Assembly: GCF_900172265.1 (NCBI RefSeq)
Contig: NZ_FWFK01000003.1
Location: forward strand, 372,001 to 436,000
Source of the DNA: Roseivivax jejudonensis
Lineage (GTDB): Bacteria; Pseudomonadota; Alphaproteobacteria; Rhodobacterales; Rhodobacteraceae
DNA length: 64,000 bases
Direction: 5' to 3'
Part shown: positions 9,621 to 18,485 of the stretch, in pieces
Numbering within the stretch: position 1 is the stretch's first letter
Layout of the letters: each line of letters starts with the position of its first letter
Program-made: the position numbers and the translations under genes
Notes under the pieces: model-generated
Database searches by the model: none
Told to the model about the DNA's origin: nothing
Seen by the model: only the letters and a program-made list of their open reading frames with translations

Positions 9621-10301
9621 TCAGGCCGCGCGGACCATGCGCTCGAGCCCCTCGCGCCCGGTCAGGCGCACCTCGCCGCGCGCCTGCTCGATCCAGCCGC
9701 GGCGATGAAACTCCGACAGGGTGCGCGAGATCACCTCGCGTGCAGTCCCGAGCTCGGCGGCCAGAACAGCGTGTGTCGCCCGCACCGTGTCGCCCGACCC
9801 CGCCAGTTCGAGCAGGCGCGACGCGAGCCGCACGTCGACACGCCGGAACACGATGTCGTCGATCAGGGTGAAGAGGTCGGTGATCCGGCGCGAATAGGCG
9901 GTGAAGACGAACTCCCGGAAGACCGGGGAGCGCGCGACGAGATCGTCGAAGGTGCGACGCGGGATCGCCACGGCGGTCACATCGGTCTCGGCGATGCCGT
10001 CTGCAGCGTAATCCTCGAAGGCCAGCATGCAGGCGGTCGTCAGCACGCAACTCTCGCCCGCATGCACGCGGTAGAGAAACACCTCGCGCCCGGTGTCCGA
10101 GCGTTGCTGCACCCGCACGGTGCCGTCGAGCAGCAGCAGCAGGTTGTCGGCCGACTGCCCGGGTGCGAAGATCTGCGTGTCTGCCGGCACCGACACGACC
10201 TGACTGCCGGCGACGAGATCCGCGCGGATCTCGTCAGGCAGCCGGCTCAGGCCCGGGAAACGCGCGATCCACGCGCCGCTTTCCGTCTCCGAATGGTGCA
10301 T
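9621..10301 (-). CDS. Crp/Fnr family transcriptional regulator
   Basis: A 226-residue regulator with an N-terminal cyclic-nucleotide-binding-like beta roll (residues ~20-120), a dimerisation helix and a C-terminal winged HTH with recognition helix region GTAREVISRTLSEFHRRGW. It lacks the N-terminal four-Cys iron-sulphur cluster motif of FNR; only two Cys occur, in ESCVLTTACML. It is therefore not FnrL, and its effector is unknown. I chose ATG 10301, which has GGAGGG five bases upstream. The reading frame continues upstream to 10475 only as a shadow of the next gene. It lies 76 bases downstream of the isoaspartyl peptidase gene on the same strand and may be cotranscribed with it, so a role in controlling cyanophycin use is possible but unproven. 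Confidence 0.85.
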   Translation of the reverse strand: MHHSETESGAWIARFPGLSRLPDEIRADLVAGSQVVSVPADTQIFAPGQSADNLLLLLDGTVRVQQRSDTGREVFLYRVHAGESCVLTTACMLAFEDYAADGIAETDVTAVAIPRRTFDDLVARSPVFREFVFTAYSRRITDLFTLIDDIVFRRVDVRLASRLLELAGSGDTVRATHAVLAAELGTAREVISRTLSEFHRRGWIEQARGEVRLTGREGLERMVRAA

Positions 10302-10377
10302 GCCACCCTCCGTCCTATCGATACGATACGCCTCGGAGCGTTGGGCGGCCCGCGCAGGCGCCGCCCGGTCGGCGCTC

Positions 10378-11310
10378 TCAGTAGATGGCCGTGCCGCGAT
10401 CGCCGCCTTCGACGGACCAGCCGCGATACATGCCCTCGCAATTGAACGGCAGCGCGATGCTGCCGTCCGCGCCAACCGCGATCAGCCCGCCGGAGCCGCC
10501 GATGCGTCCCAGATCGGTTCCGATGACGCCGCTCGCGGCATCGGCGAGCGACGCGCCGGTCAGGCGCATCCGCGCATCGATCTCGTGGGCGACCGACAGG
10601 CGCAGGAACGCCTCGCCGTCGCCGGTGGCCGAGACCGCGCAGGTGGAGTCGTCGGCAAAGGTGCCCGCGCCTATGATCGGGCTGTCCCCGATCCGGCCCG
10701 CCCTCTTGGCGGTCATCCCGCCGGTGGAAGTCGCCGCAGCGAGATGGCCATCGGCGTCCCGGGCGACGGCGCCCACGGTGCCGTGGCGCCGTGCGGGATC
10801 GTCGTCCAGCGTGCCGGCACGCTCCATCTCGAGCGTTTCCTGGAGGCTGTCCCACCGCTCCTGTGTGAAGAAGTGCTCGGCCTGAACGCTCTCGAGACCC
10901 GCGTCGCGCGCGACCGCGAGCGCGCCCTCGCCCGTCATGAGCACATGTAGCGTATTCTCCATGACGGCGCGGGCGGCCCGCACCGGGTATTTCGGCCCGC
11001 AGATCCCGGCGACCGCGCCCGCACTTCGGTCCCGACCGTCCATCACCGCGGCGTCCATCTCGTGCGTGCCGGCGTGCGTGAAGACCGCCCCCCGGCCCGC
11101 GTTGAACAACGGCTCGTCCTCCAGCGCGCAGACCGCCTGCGTCACGGCGTCGAGCGCGCTGCCGCCCGTGGACAGGACCGCTTCGCCCGCCGCGAGAACC
11201 CGGTCGAGCGCGGCGTTGACCTCGGCCTCGCGCCGGTCATCCATCCGCGCGCGCGGCAGAACGCCCGCGCCGCCGTGAATCACAAGCACGTATCCTCTCG
11301 CGTTCGTCAT
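10378..11310 (-). CDS. iaaA: Isoaspartyl peptidase / plant-type L-asparaginase
   Basis: A 310-residue N-terminal-nucleophile hydrolase. These enzymes self-cleave before a Thr and hydrolyse beta-aspartyl dipeptides. The N-terminus has the family start VLVIHGGAG, the cleavage site is RRHGTVGAVA with the catalytic Thr near residue 178, and the substrate loops GRIGDSPIIGAGTFAD and TGDGEAFLR follow. I chose ATG 11310; two upstream in-frame starts (11319, 11334) are possible. It is divergent from cyanophycinase, whose product is beta-Asp-Arg, so it probably completes breakdown to Asp and Arg. That fits the known role of this family next to cph genes. Confidence 0.92.
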   Translation of the reverse strand: MTNARGYVLVIHGGAGVLPRARMDDRREAEVNAALDRVLAAGEAVLSTGGSALDAVTQAVCALEDEPLFNAGRGAVFTHAGTHEMDAAVMDGRDRSAGAVAGICGPKYPVRAARAVMENTLHVLMTGEGALAVARDAGLESVQAEHFFTQERWDSLQETLEMERAGTLDDDPARRHGTVGAVARDADGHLAAATSTGGMTAKRAGRIGDSPIIGAGTFADDSTCAVSATGDGEAFLRLSVAHEIDARMRLTGASLADAASGVIGTDLGRIGGSGGLIAVGADGSIALPFNCEGMYRGWSVEGGDRGTAIY

Positions 11311-11493
11311 CGCTTCCATCCTTTTCGCGGTCATAAATTGGGCGATATTGTATGCGATGCCTATATGTGGTGTTGTATCCGCGCATCGTGTGCATGTCGT
11401 GCCCGATAAAGCTGCACCGGCTTAAGGCTTCGCTGGTTAAGCTGCCAGCATGTTGTGTAGTGCGTATACGGTGAAGGATAGGAGATTCGGTTG
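11311..11493. promoter_or_regulatory. Divergent iaaA/cphB promoter region with repeats
   Basis: This 183-base region must carry the promoters for both directions. It is richer in A+T than its flanks. It contains an inverted repeat gcttaa (11420-11425) / ttaagc (11437-11442) with an 11-base spacer, overlapping a direct repeat agctgc (11410-11415, 11440-11445) exactly 30 bases apart. These look like a regulator site, but the protein is not identifiable. AGGAG at 11480-11484 is the cphB ribosome binding site. Confidence 0.45.
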
Positions 11494-12354
11494 ATGAACA
11501 TGCCTGCAAAGCTCCGGACCGGGGGCGCCCTCGTGGCCATCGGCGGGGCCGAGGACAAGGCGTCGGATTACCGCATCCTGCGCCACGTGCTCGCGCTTTC
11601 GGGCAAGGAAGCGCCGGTCGTCGGGGTCATCACCACGGCGAGCAGCATTCCCGCCGATGTCTTCCAATCCTACAAGGATGCCTTCGGCGCGCTCGGCGCG
11701 GCCGAAGTGCTCGACATCCACATACGGGACCGCGCCCACGCGGAATCCGACGCGTTCGTCGACATGATCCGCCGCGCCGACGTGGTGTTCCTGTCGGGCG
11801 GCGACCAGATGCGTCTGACCAACGTTCTCGGAGCCTCGACCGCGCTCGACGTGCTTCGGTCCCGCAGGGCCGAGGGCACCGTGATCGCCGGCACCAGCGC
11901 CGGCGCCGCGTGCCAGTCGCGCACGATGGTCTACGGCGGCCCTGCCGACGACGCGCTGCGCAAGGGCGCGGTGAAGATGAGCGCCGGGTTCGGCTTCGTC
12001 GAGGATGTCATCATCGACACCCATTTCCTCGAGCGCGGGCGCTTCTCGCGACTGATGGAAGTGGGTGCCACCAACCCCGAATATCTTGGCGTCGGCCTTG
12101 GCGAAGACGCGGCCGTTCACTTCGACGGATCGATCCTGCGGGTCTTCGGCCCCGGGCACGTCATCCTCGTCGACAGTTCCGAAATAGGCGAGTCGAACGT
12201 CTTCGATCTCGCCGACGGGGAACCGGTCGCGGTGTCGGACGTTAAGATGCACGCGCTCGTCGATGGGTACGGTTACGATCTGAAGGAAGGTCGGGTCCTC
12301 AGACCGGACGAGCTCAAGGCAATTGGCCTGGAGCATAAGGTTGCATATACTTGA
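11494..12354 (+). CDS. cphB: Cyanophycinase (peptidase S51 family)
   Basis: A 286-residue serine exopeptidase that releases beta-Asp-Arg dipeptides from cyanophycin in the cytoplasm. The start GGALVAIGGAEDK, the stretch VFLSGGDQMRLTNVL and the nucleophile elbow GTSAGAA (Ser near residue 135) are characteristic of the bacterial CphB family, as are the later DTHFLERGRFSRL and GVGLGEDAAV. Length agrees with the family. I chose ATG 11494; TTG 11491 and ATG 11500 are close alternatives behind the same AGGAG. The coding end overlaps the cphA start by 14 bases, so degradation and synthesis genes are translationally coupled. Confidence 0.95.
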   Translation: MNMPAKLRTGGALVAIGGAEDKASDYRILRHVLALSGKEAPVVGVITTASSIPADVFQSYKDAFGALGAAEVLDIHIRDRAHAESDAFVDMIRRADVVFLSGGDQMRLTNVLGASTALDVLRSRRAEGTVIAGTSAGAACQSRTMVYGGPADDALRKGAVKMSAGFGFVEDVIIDTHFLERGRFSRLMEVGATNPEYLGVGLGEDAAVHFDGSILRVFGPGHVILVDSSEIGESNVFDLADGEPVAVSDVKMHALVDGYGYDLKEGRVLRPDELKAIGLEHKVAYT

Positions 12355-14989
12355 ACACCGCGCTTTGCGTGGACCAAACTACTACAGCCGATACCAATCC
12401 ATTTACATGCGGCTCGACATCCAGGAACTGGAGTCGCGGCCGAGCGATCAGGTGCCCGGCATCGCCGAGCGTCTCGAGACGCTGATACCCACGATACACG
12501 ACCACCGCTGCTCAGTTGGCGAGGCCGGCGGCTTTCTCCAGCGCGTGCGCAACGGCACGTATGCCGGCCATATGGTCGAGCATCTTGCCATCGAGCTGCA
12601 GAACCTCGTGGGCTTCTCGGTGGGCTACGGCAAGACCGTCGACAGCTATGACCCGGGCATATACAACGTCGTCTATCGGTACCGTGACGAGGCGACCGGC
12701 ATCGCCGCAGGCGAAGCAGCGGTCGATATCGTCAAGAAGCTGTACGACGGCGAGGACGTCGATCTCTCTCCGGTCATCGACCGGCTGAAAGAAGTCCGCG
12801 ACGCCAACGCTCTTGGCCCGTCCACCGGATCGATCGTGAACGCGGCCAAGGCGCGCAACATCCCGGCCTACAACCTGACCGAAGGCACCAGCTACACACA
12901 GCTCGGCCATGGCGTGAAGCAGCGCCGGTTCCAGGCGACGGTCACCGACGGATCCGGGATCATCGGCCACTCCATCGCCGACGACAAGGAATGGACGAAG
13001 CAGATCCTGGGCGACGCGGGCATTCCGGTGCCGCGCGGCCAGACCTGCTACTCCTGGGAAGAGGCCGAGGCCGCCGCCGATTGGATCGGTTGGCCCGTTG
13101 TCACAAAGCCCCTGTCCGGCAACCACGGACGCGGCGTGACGACCGGCATCGAGACCAAGGAAGACCTGCGGTCGGGCTACGACGCCGCCGTGGCGCGGGC
13201 CCGCGACGACTACGCCGGCGTCATCGTCGAGAGCTACATCACCGGTGAGGATCACCGAATGCTGGTGATCGGCGGAAAGCTCATCGCCGCCGCGCGTCGC
13301 CGCCCCGCCCATGTCGAGGGCGACGGCAAGCGCACGATCCAGCAGTTGATCGACGACGAAAACAAGGATCCCCGGCGCGGCGTCGGCCACGAGAACCTGC
13401 TGACGCAGATCAAGGTCGACGAGCAGACGCACCGGATGCTCGAACAGGCGGGGCTGTCTCTCGACACGGTCATGCCCGAGGGCGACATCGCGTTCCTCAA
13501 GTCGACCGCCAACATCTCGACCGGCGGCACTGCGACCGACCTCACCGACGAGGTGCATCCCGAGGTAAGGTTCACGATGGAGCGGGTCGCGCGGATCGTC
13601 GGGCTCGACGTGATCGGCATCGATCTTCTGTGCAAGACCGTGTCGGTCCCGCTAGACGAACAGTCGGCCGGCATCGTCGAGGTGAACGCCGGTCCCGGCT
13701 TCCGGATGCACATGTCGCCGACTCACGGCAAGCCGCGTGACGTCGGCGACGCGGTGGTCAACATGCTCTTCCCCGATCCGACCGATGACGGGCGCATCCC
13801 GATCACGGCGATCACCGGCACGAACGGCAAGACGACGACCACCCGCCTGACCACCCACATTCTGCGCCAGGCCGGCAACTCGGTCGGCATGGGATGCACC
13901 GGCACCGTCGAGATCGACAACAACGTCATCCTGCGCGGGGACTATTCCGGCCCCGCGGCGGCCCAGGCCGTGCTGCGCGAGCCAACGGTCGAGCACGCGG
14001 TGCTGGAGGTCGCACGGGGCGGAATCATGCGCCGTGGCCTCGGCTTTGACGAGGCGAATGTCGGCGTGCTGCTGAACATCGCGTCGGATCACCTGGGCGA
14101 GCGTGACATCCACACGCTCGAGGAACTCGCGCGATGCAAGACGGTCGTCGTCGATGCGGTCAAGCGCAAGGACGAAGGCGGCTATTGCGTGCTCAACGCC
14201 GACGATCCGTTGGTGATGGAGCATGGCACCTACTGGGCCCGGGGCGAGATCATCTATTTCACGATGGATCCCGAGAACCCGGCGCTTGCCTCGCACCTGA
14301 GCGAGCTGGGCATGGTCGTCACGGTCAAGAACGGCTGGATCGTGCTGCTGCGCGGCAAGGTCACCGTCGAGATCGCCGAAGTGAACGACGTGCCGATCAC
14401 CTTCGAAGGGCACGCGCCGTTCAACGTGCAAAACGCGATGGCCGCGACCGCCGCCGCGCTGGCCCACGGGCTCGAGATCGACGACATCCGCGCGGGACTT
14501 CTGACCTTCCACCCCACCCCGGCGCAAATGCCCGGTCGGACCAACTACTTCGAAGCGGACGGGGTGAAGTGCCTGATCGACTACGGCCACAACGTGCCGG
14601 CGCTGGTCGCGCTCGAACCGCTGGTCACCGGCCTCGGCACACAGCGCAAGATCGCCGTGTCCACCGCGCCCGGCAACCGGCGCGACGAGGATCTTCGTGG
14701 CCTCGGGGCGCAGCTCGCCAAGATGTGCGATGCCGTCTTCGTCTACGAGACGGATTCGCGCGGCCGGTCCGAGGGCGAGGTTGCGCAGCTCATCTCCGAC
14801 GGTGCGAAGGACGCCGGCTCGGCCGGTCGCGTCGAGATCATCATGAGCGAGGCCGACGCGGTCGAACGTGCGATGGAGGAAGCCCGCCAGGGCGATTTCC
14901 TGCTGCTGCTCGTCGACGACATCGAAGGCACGACCGCGCGCCTGAAGGGACGCAGCTTTCCTGAGCAGGCAAGCCTCGCGCGGACCTGA
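12341..14989 (+). CDS. cphA: Cyanophycin synthetase
   Basis: An 882-residue enzyme that builds cyanophycin (poly-Asp with Arg side chains) using ATP, in the cytoplasm. The N-terminal domain has the family stretch RALRGPNYYS and MRLDIQELES. A central ATP-grasp module contains WPVVTKPLSGNHGRGVTTGI and VEVNAGPGFRMHMSPTHG, and adds Asp to the backbone. The C-terminal Mur-ligase-like module has the P-loop GTNGKTTTTR (about residues 492-501) and SDHLGERDIHTLEELA, and adds Arg. No ATG matches the expected N-terminus. I placed the start at TTG 12341, which has GGAG 7 bases upstream and begins HILEHRALRGPN; TTG 12323 is a second choice. The start lies inside the end of cphB. A weak start codon after the hydrolase gene may keep synthetase levels low. 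Confidence 0.94.
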   Translation: MHILEHRALRGPNYYSRYQSIYMRLDIQELESRPSDQVPGIAERLETLIPTIHDHRCSVGEAGGFLQRVRNGTYAGHMVEHLAIELQNLVGFSVGYGKTVDSYDPGIYNVVYRYRDEATGIAAGEAAVDIVKKLYDGEDVDLSPVIDRLKEVRDANALGPSTGSIVNAAKARNIPAYNLTEGTSYTQLGHGVKQRRFQATVTDGSGIIGHSIADDKEWTKQILGDAGIPVPRGQTCYSWEEAEAAADWIGWPVVTKPLSGNHGRGVTTGIETKEDLRSGYDAAVARARDDYAGVIVESYITGEDHRMLVIGGKLIAAARRRPAHVEGDGKRTIQQLIDDENKDPRRGVGHENLLTQIKVDEQTHRMLEQAGLSLDTVMPEGDIAFLKSTANISTGGTATDLTDEVHPEVRFTMERVARIVGLDVIGIDLLCKTVSVPLDEQSAGIVEVNAGPGFRMHMSPTHGKPRDVGDAVVNMLFPDPTDDGRIPITAITGTNGKTTTTRLTTHILRQAGNSVGMGCTGTVEIDNNVILRGDYSGPAAAQAVLREPTVEHAVLEVARGGIMRRGLGFDEANVGVLLNIASDHLGERDIHTLEELARCKTVVVDAVKRKDEGGYCVLNADDPLVMEHGTYWARGEIIYFTMDPENPALASHLSELGMVVTVKNGWIVLLRGKVTVEIAEVNDVPITFEGHAPFNVQNAMAATAAALAHGLEIDDIRAGLLTFHPTPAQMPGRTNYFEADGVKCLIDYGHNVPALVALEPLVTGLGTQRKIAVSTAPGNRRDEDLRGLGAQLAKMCDAVFVYETDSRGRSEGEVAQLISDGAKDAGSAGRVEIIMSEADAVERAMEEARQGDFLLLLVDDIEGTTARLKGRSFPEQASLART

Positions 14990-15057
14990 CCGTCCGGTGA
15001 CGGATCTGCCGCGTCCGCGCACCCGCGCGGCGCGGCCAATATGATACAGGGGGACGC

Positions 15058-16356
15058 ATGACAAAGAACGTGTTCGTCGTCGGGATGAACGAACTCAACG
15101 CCGAGCGGCTGACCCGCTTGCGCGGCGTGGACGATGTGAAGTTTCATCCCCTTCTGACCCCGGCGCAGGTGTCGGAGACACAGGATTTCGACATCCCGGC
15201 CATGCTCGCCGAAGCCGAGGCGACGCTCGATGCCTTCGACGGCTCGATCGACGCGATCGTCGGCTACATCGACTTTCCGGTGTCCACGATGCTGCCGATC
15301 CTGTGCGAGAAATACGGCACGCCGCAGGCCTCGCTCGAAAGCCTTCTGAAGTGCGAGCACAAGTACTGGTCGCGCTCGGTGATGCGCGAGGCGATCCCGG
15401 ACCACATTCCGAAATTTACCGCCTTCGATCCGTTCGATGACAATGCTCTCAGCCGCATCGGCGAGGCGGAGCTGCGCTTTCCGTTCTTCGTAAAGCCGAT
15501 CAAGTCGTCGGGCTCGCGGCTCGGCTTCCGGATTGACAGCCCCGAAGACTTCGACTTCGCCATCGAGCGGCTCCGCGCCGAGATCCGCACCATCGGCGAG
15601 CCGTTCGATCACGTGTTGAACCAGGCCGACCTTCCCGACGAGATCCGCGCCGTCGAGGGTCACTACTGCATGGCCGAACAGGTGATCGGCGGGCGGCAAT
15701 GCACGGTTGAAGGCTACGTCCACAACGGAACCGTCGTGCCCTACGGCACCGTCGACTCCATCCGCTATCCGCAGGTGCTGAGCTTCTTCTACTACCTGTA
15801 TCCCTCGCAGCTTCCGCCGAAGGTGCAGGACAAGATGTACGAGATTACCCGCACGATCATGAGCCACATCGGCTACGACAACGCGGGCTTCAACATCGAG
15901 TATTACTGGGACGAGGTGCAGGACAAGATCTGGCTGCTGGAGATCAACACCCGCATCGCGCAGTCGCATTGCGACCTGTTCGAGATGGTCGACGGCGTCA
16001 GCCACCAGCAGGTGACGATCGACCTCGGGCTGGGGCGGAAGCCCGACATGCCGGAGGGCGAAGGCCCCGAAAGCGTGGCGGCCGAGTTCTTCTACCGGGT
16101 GTTCTTCCGCGACGCGACGGTGTCGCGCGCGCCCTCTCGCGCCGAGATCGAGGTCGCGGCCGAGCAGGTCGAGGGCACGCGGATCGTTTCCTACGTAAAG
16201 AAGGGCATGCAGTTGTCCGAACTGCCCGAGCAGGACGCCTACAGCTATGCGGTCGCCTCGGTCTGGATGGGCGCGAACAAGCAGTCGAAGCTCCTGTGGA
16301 ATTACGAACAGGTGATGAAGCGCCTCAACTACGAATTCGGCGACATCGTCGAGTAG
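15058..16356 (+). CDS. ATP-grasp ligase of unknown substrate, next to cphA
   Basis: A 432-residue protein with an ATP-grasp fold related to D-Ala-D-Ala ligase and bacilysin-type amino-acid ligases. Visible elements are FPFFVKPIKSSGSRLGF (ATP-binding Lys and glycine-rich loop, about residues 140-156), EGHYCMAEQVIGGRQCTVEG, and the metal-binding stretch WLLEINTRIAQSH, in which the EINTR acidic/Asn pair coordinates Mg2+. It begins 68 bases after cphA, has GGGGG 5 bases before the ATG, and is on the same strand as cphB-cphA and the hydrolase that follows. Such enzymes join a carboxyl group to an amine through an acyl phosphate. The context suggests a peptide or amino-acid ligase acting on cyanophycin or its products, but the sequence does not show which. 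Confidence 0.8.
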   Translation: MTKNVFVVGMNELNAERLTRLRGVDDVKFHPLLTPAQVSETQDFDIPAMLAEAEATLDAFDGSIDAIVGYIDFPVSTMLPILCEKYGTPQASLESLLKCEHKYWSRSVMREAIPDHIPKFTAFDPFDDNALSRIGEAELRFPFFVKPIKSSGSRLGFRIDSPEDFDFAIERLRAEIRTIGEPFDHVLNQADLPDEIRAVEGHYCMAEQVIGGRQCTVEGYVHNGTVVPYGTVDSIRYPQVLSFFYYLYPSQLPPKVQDKMYEITRTIMSHIGYDNAGFNIEYYWDEVQDKIWLLEINTRIAQSHCDLFEMVDGVSHQQVTIDLGLGRKPDMPEGEGPESVAAEFFYRVFFRDATVSRAPSRAEIEVAAEQVEGTRIVSYVKKGMQLSELPEQDAYSYAVASVWMGANKQSKLLWNYEQVMKRLNYEFGDIVE

Positions 16357-16429
16357 GAGCGCGCTGGACTTCGGCCCGGGGGGACGGCATGACAGCGCCG
16401 TGTCCCCCGATCCAGAACAGGCCCCCGAA

Positions 16430-18445
16430 ATGAAGATCGACACCGACCTGCCCCGCTCCGTGCGGGAGCTCGAACATGTCGAGATCCCGATGCCCGACGG
16501 CACCCGGCTCGCCGCGCGCATCTGGATGCCCGAGGATGCCGAAACGCGCGCCGTTCCGGCGATTCTCGAGTACATCCCCTACCGCAAGAACGACAAGACG
16601 CTCGAGCGTGACGCCGCGCGCGCGCCATGGCTCGCCGGTCAAGGCTACGCCTATGTCCGCGTCGACCTGCGCGGCACCGGCGAATCCGACGGTGTCATGG
16701 AGGATGAATACACCGAGATCGAGTTGCAGGACGGGTGCGATGTCATCGCCTGGATCGCCGATCAGACGTGGTGCGATGGCGGTGTCGGCATCGTCGGGAT
16801 CTCGTGGGGCGGATTCAACGGCCTCCAGATCGCGGCGCTGCGCCCGCCGGCGCTCAAGGCCGTCGTCACGATCTGCTCGACCGACGACCGCTATGCCGAC
16901 GACATCCACTACATGGGCGGCACGCTGCTGGTGGATCAGCTGTCGTGGGCCTCGGTCATGTTCGGGATCAACACGTTGCCGCCGGACCCCGCGCATGTTG
17001 GCGAGCGTTGGCGCGACTTGTGGGAGGCGCGGCTCGACGGCTCGGGCCTCTGGCTGGAGAAATGGCTGAACCACCAGACCCGCGACTCGTTCTGGCAGCA
17101 CGGTTCGGTCTGCGAGAACTGGGACGACATCGAGGTTCCGGTCTACGCGGTCAGCGGATGGGCCGACGGCTATTGCCGCGCGGTCTTTCGCATCGTCGAG
17201 AACCTGCGCGCCCCGGCAAAAGGAATCGTGGGCCCCTGGGCGCACCGCTATCCGCACCTGGGCGAACCCGGCCCCGCCATCGACTGGCTGACCGAGGAGA
17301 CGCGCTGGTGGGACCAGTGGCTCAAGGGCCGGGACACCGGCATCGCCGACGAGCCGAAGCTGCGCCTGTTCCTTCAGGACCACGCCGAACCCAAGAGCCA
17401 CTACGCAACGCGCGATGGCGTCTGGATCACCGAGCCATCGTGGCCGTCGCCGAACGTCACGCCGACCCGCTTCGCGCTGGGGGCGGACGGCACGTTGTCG
17501 CGCGACGGTGAGGGGCCGGACCATCCGTTGCGCCTGACCTCGCCGCTTTGGGTGGGCGTGCACGGCGGCAAGTGGTGTTCCTACGCGCATCCGGGCGACC
17601 AGCCCGGCGACCAGCGCCGCGATGACGCCGGGAGCCTCGTGTTCGAGACCGAGCCCCTCGACGACGACCTGTCGATCGCGGGGGACGCCATGCTTCGCCT
17701 GACGCTTCGCAGCGACCGGCCGGTGGCGCAGGTTGCCGTCCGGCTGATCGATGTCGCGCCCGATGGCGCCGCGACGCGGGTGAGCTACGGCTTGCTCAAC
17801 CTGACGCACCGCGAAAGCCACGCCCACCCCGAGTTGCTCGAGCCCGGGCACGACTACACGGTCGACGTGCCGTTCAAACACGTGGCGCAGACCTTCCGCA
17901 GCGGTCATCGGATCCGTCTCGCGATCTCGTCGAGCTATTTCCCGGTCGCATGGCCGGCGCCCGAACCGGTCGAACTCACGATCCATCCCGCGCGGTCGGA
18001 GCTGTTCCTGCCTCTCCGCGACGGATCGGTCGACCGGGCGCCCGACTTCGCGCCGCCGCGCGCGGGCGAGCCGCTGGAGATCGCGGTCGAGACCCCGCCG
18101 GCGGCGGAATGGCACGTGGCCGAGGATCGCGATACCGGCCGGGTCACCGTCACCGTGCGCGATCACGAGGGCGACGTGACCATCCCGTCGCAGGCGTTCC
18201 GCCACGCCGCCGAAGCCCGCGAGCGTTACTCGATCCTGCCCGACGATCCGACCTCGGCGACCGGCGAGGTGACGTGGATCCACGAGATGCGGCGCGAGGA
18301 CTGGAGCGTCCGGACCGAAACCGAGACGCGACTGACGTGCGACACCACGCATTTCCACGTCACCGCGCGCCTGCGCGCTTGGGAGGGCGACGCGCTCGTG
18401 CGCGACCTCGACTGGGACGTGTCGATCGCGCGCGACCGCGTCTGA
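16430..18445 (+). CDS. CocE/NonD family hydrolase (peptidase S15-like)
   Basis: A 671-residue alpha/beta hydrolase of the X-Pro dipeptidyl-peptidase/cocaine esterase family. The catalytic domain shows YVRVDLRGTGESDG, the nucleophile elbow GISWGGFNGLQ (Ser), and GPWAHRYPHLGEPG with the His. The C-terminal part is the jelly-roll domain typical of the family (FRSGHRIRLAISSSYFPVAW). No signal peptide is visible, so it should be cytoplasmic. I chose ATG 16430; GTG 16400 would add 10 residues and neither has a strong RBS. It is separated from the ATP-grasp gene by about 70 bases on the same strand. The pairing of a ligase and a peptidase/esterase after cphBA is unusual and its substrate is unknown. 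Confidence 0.82.
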   Translation: MKIDTDLPRSVRELEHVEIPMPDGTRLAARIWMPEDAETRAVPAILEYIPYRKNDKTLERDAARAPWLAGQGYAYVRVDLRGTGESDGVMEDEYTEIELQDGCDVIAWIADQTWCDGGVGIVGISWGGFNGLQIAALRPPALKAVVTICSTDDRYADDIHYMGGTLLVDQLSWASVMFGINTLPPDPAHVGERWRDLWEARLDGSGLWLEKWLNHQTRDSFWQHGSVCENWDDIEVPVYAVSGWADGYCRAVFRIVENLRAPAKGIVGPWAHRYPHLGEPGPAIDWLTEETRWWDQWLKGRDTGIADEPKLRLFLQDHAEPKSHYATRDGVWITEPSWPSPNVTPTRFALGADGTLSRDGEGPDHPLRLTSPLWVGVHGGKWCSYAHPGDQPGDQRRDDAGSLVFETEPLDDDLSIAGDAMLRLTLRSDRPVAQVAVRLIDVAPDGAATRVSYGLLNLTHRESHAHPELLEPGHDYTVDVPFKHVAQTFRSGHRIRLAISSSYFPVAWPAPEPVELTIHPARSELFLPLRDGSVDRAPDFAPPRAGEPLEIAVETPPAAEWHVAEDRDTGRVTVTVRDHEGDVTIPSQAFRHAAEARERYSILPDDPTSATGEVTWIHEMRREDWSVRTETETRLTCDTTHFHVTARLRAWEGDALVRDLDWDVSIARDRV

Positions 18446-18461
18446 GCTTCGACCATTTCAG

Positions 18462-18485
18462 GACCGGCCCCCTGCGGGGCCGGTC
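18462..18485. terminator. Perfect hairpin between convergent genes
   Basis: A 10-bp perfect stem (gaccggcccc / ggggccggtc) with the loop CTGC lies between the hydrolase stop and the VIT1-family stop, overlapping the latter. There is no T-run on either side, so it may act as a weak bidirectional terminator or an mRNA 3' end barrier. Confidence 0.5.

Noticed and set aside
9621-10301. FnrL as the identity of the Crp/Fnr regulator
   Set aside because: It lacks the N-terminal cysteine cluster needed for the oxygen-sensing iron-sulphur centre, so the FNR box at 20889-20902 is probably read by another protein outside the window.
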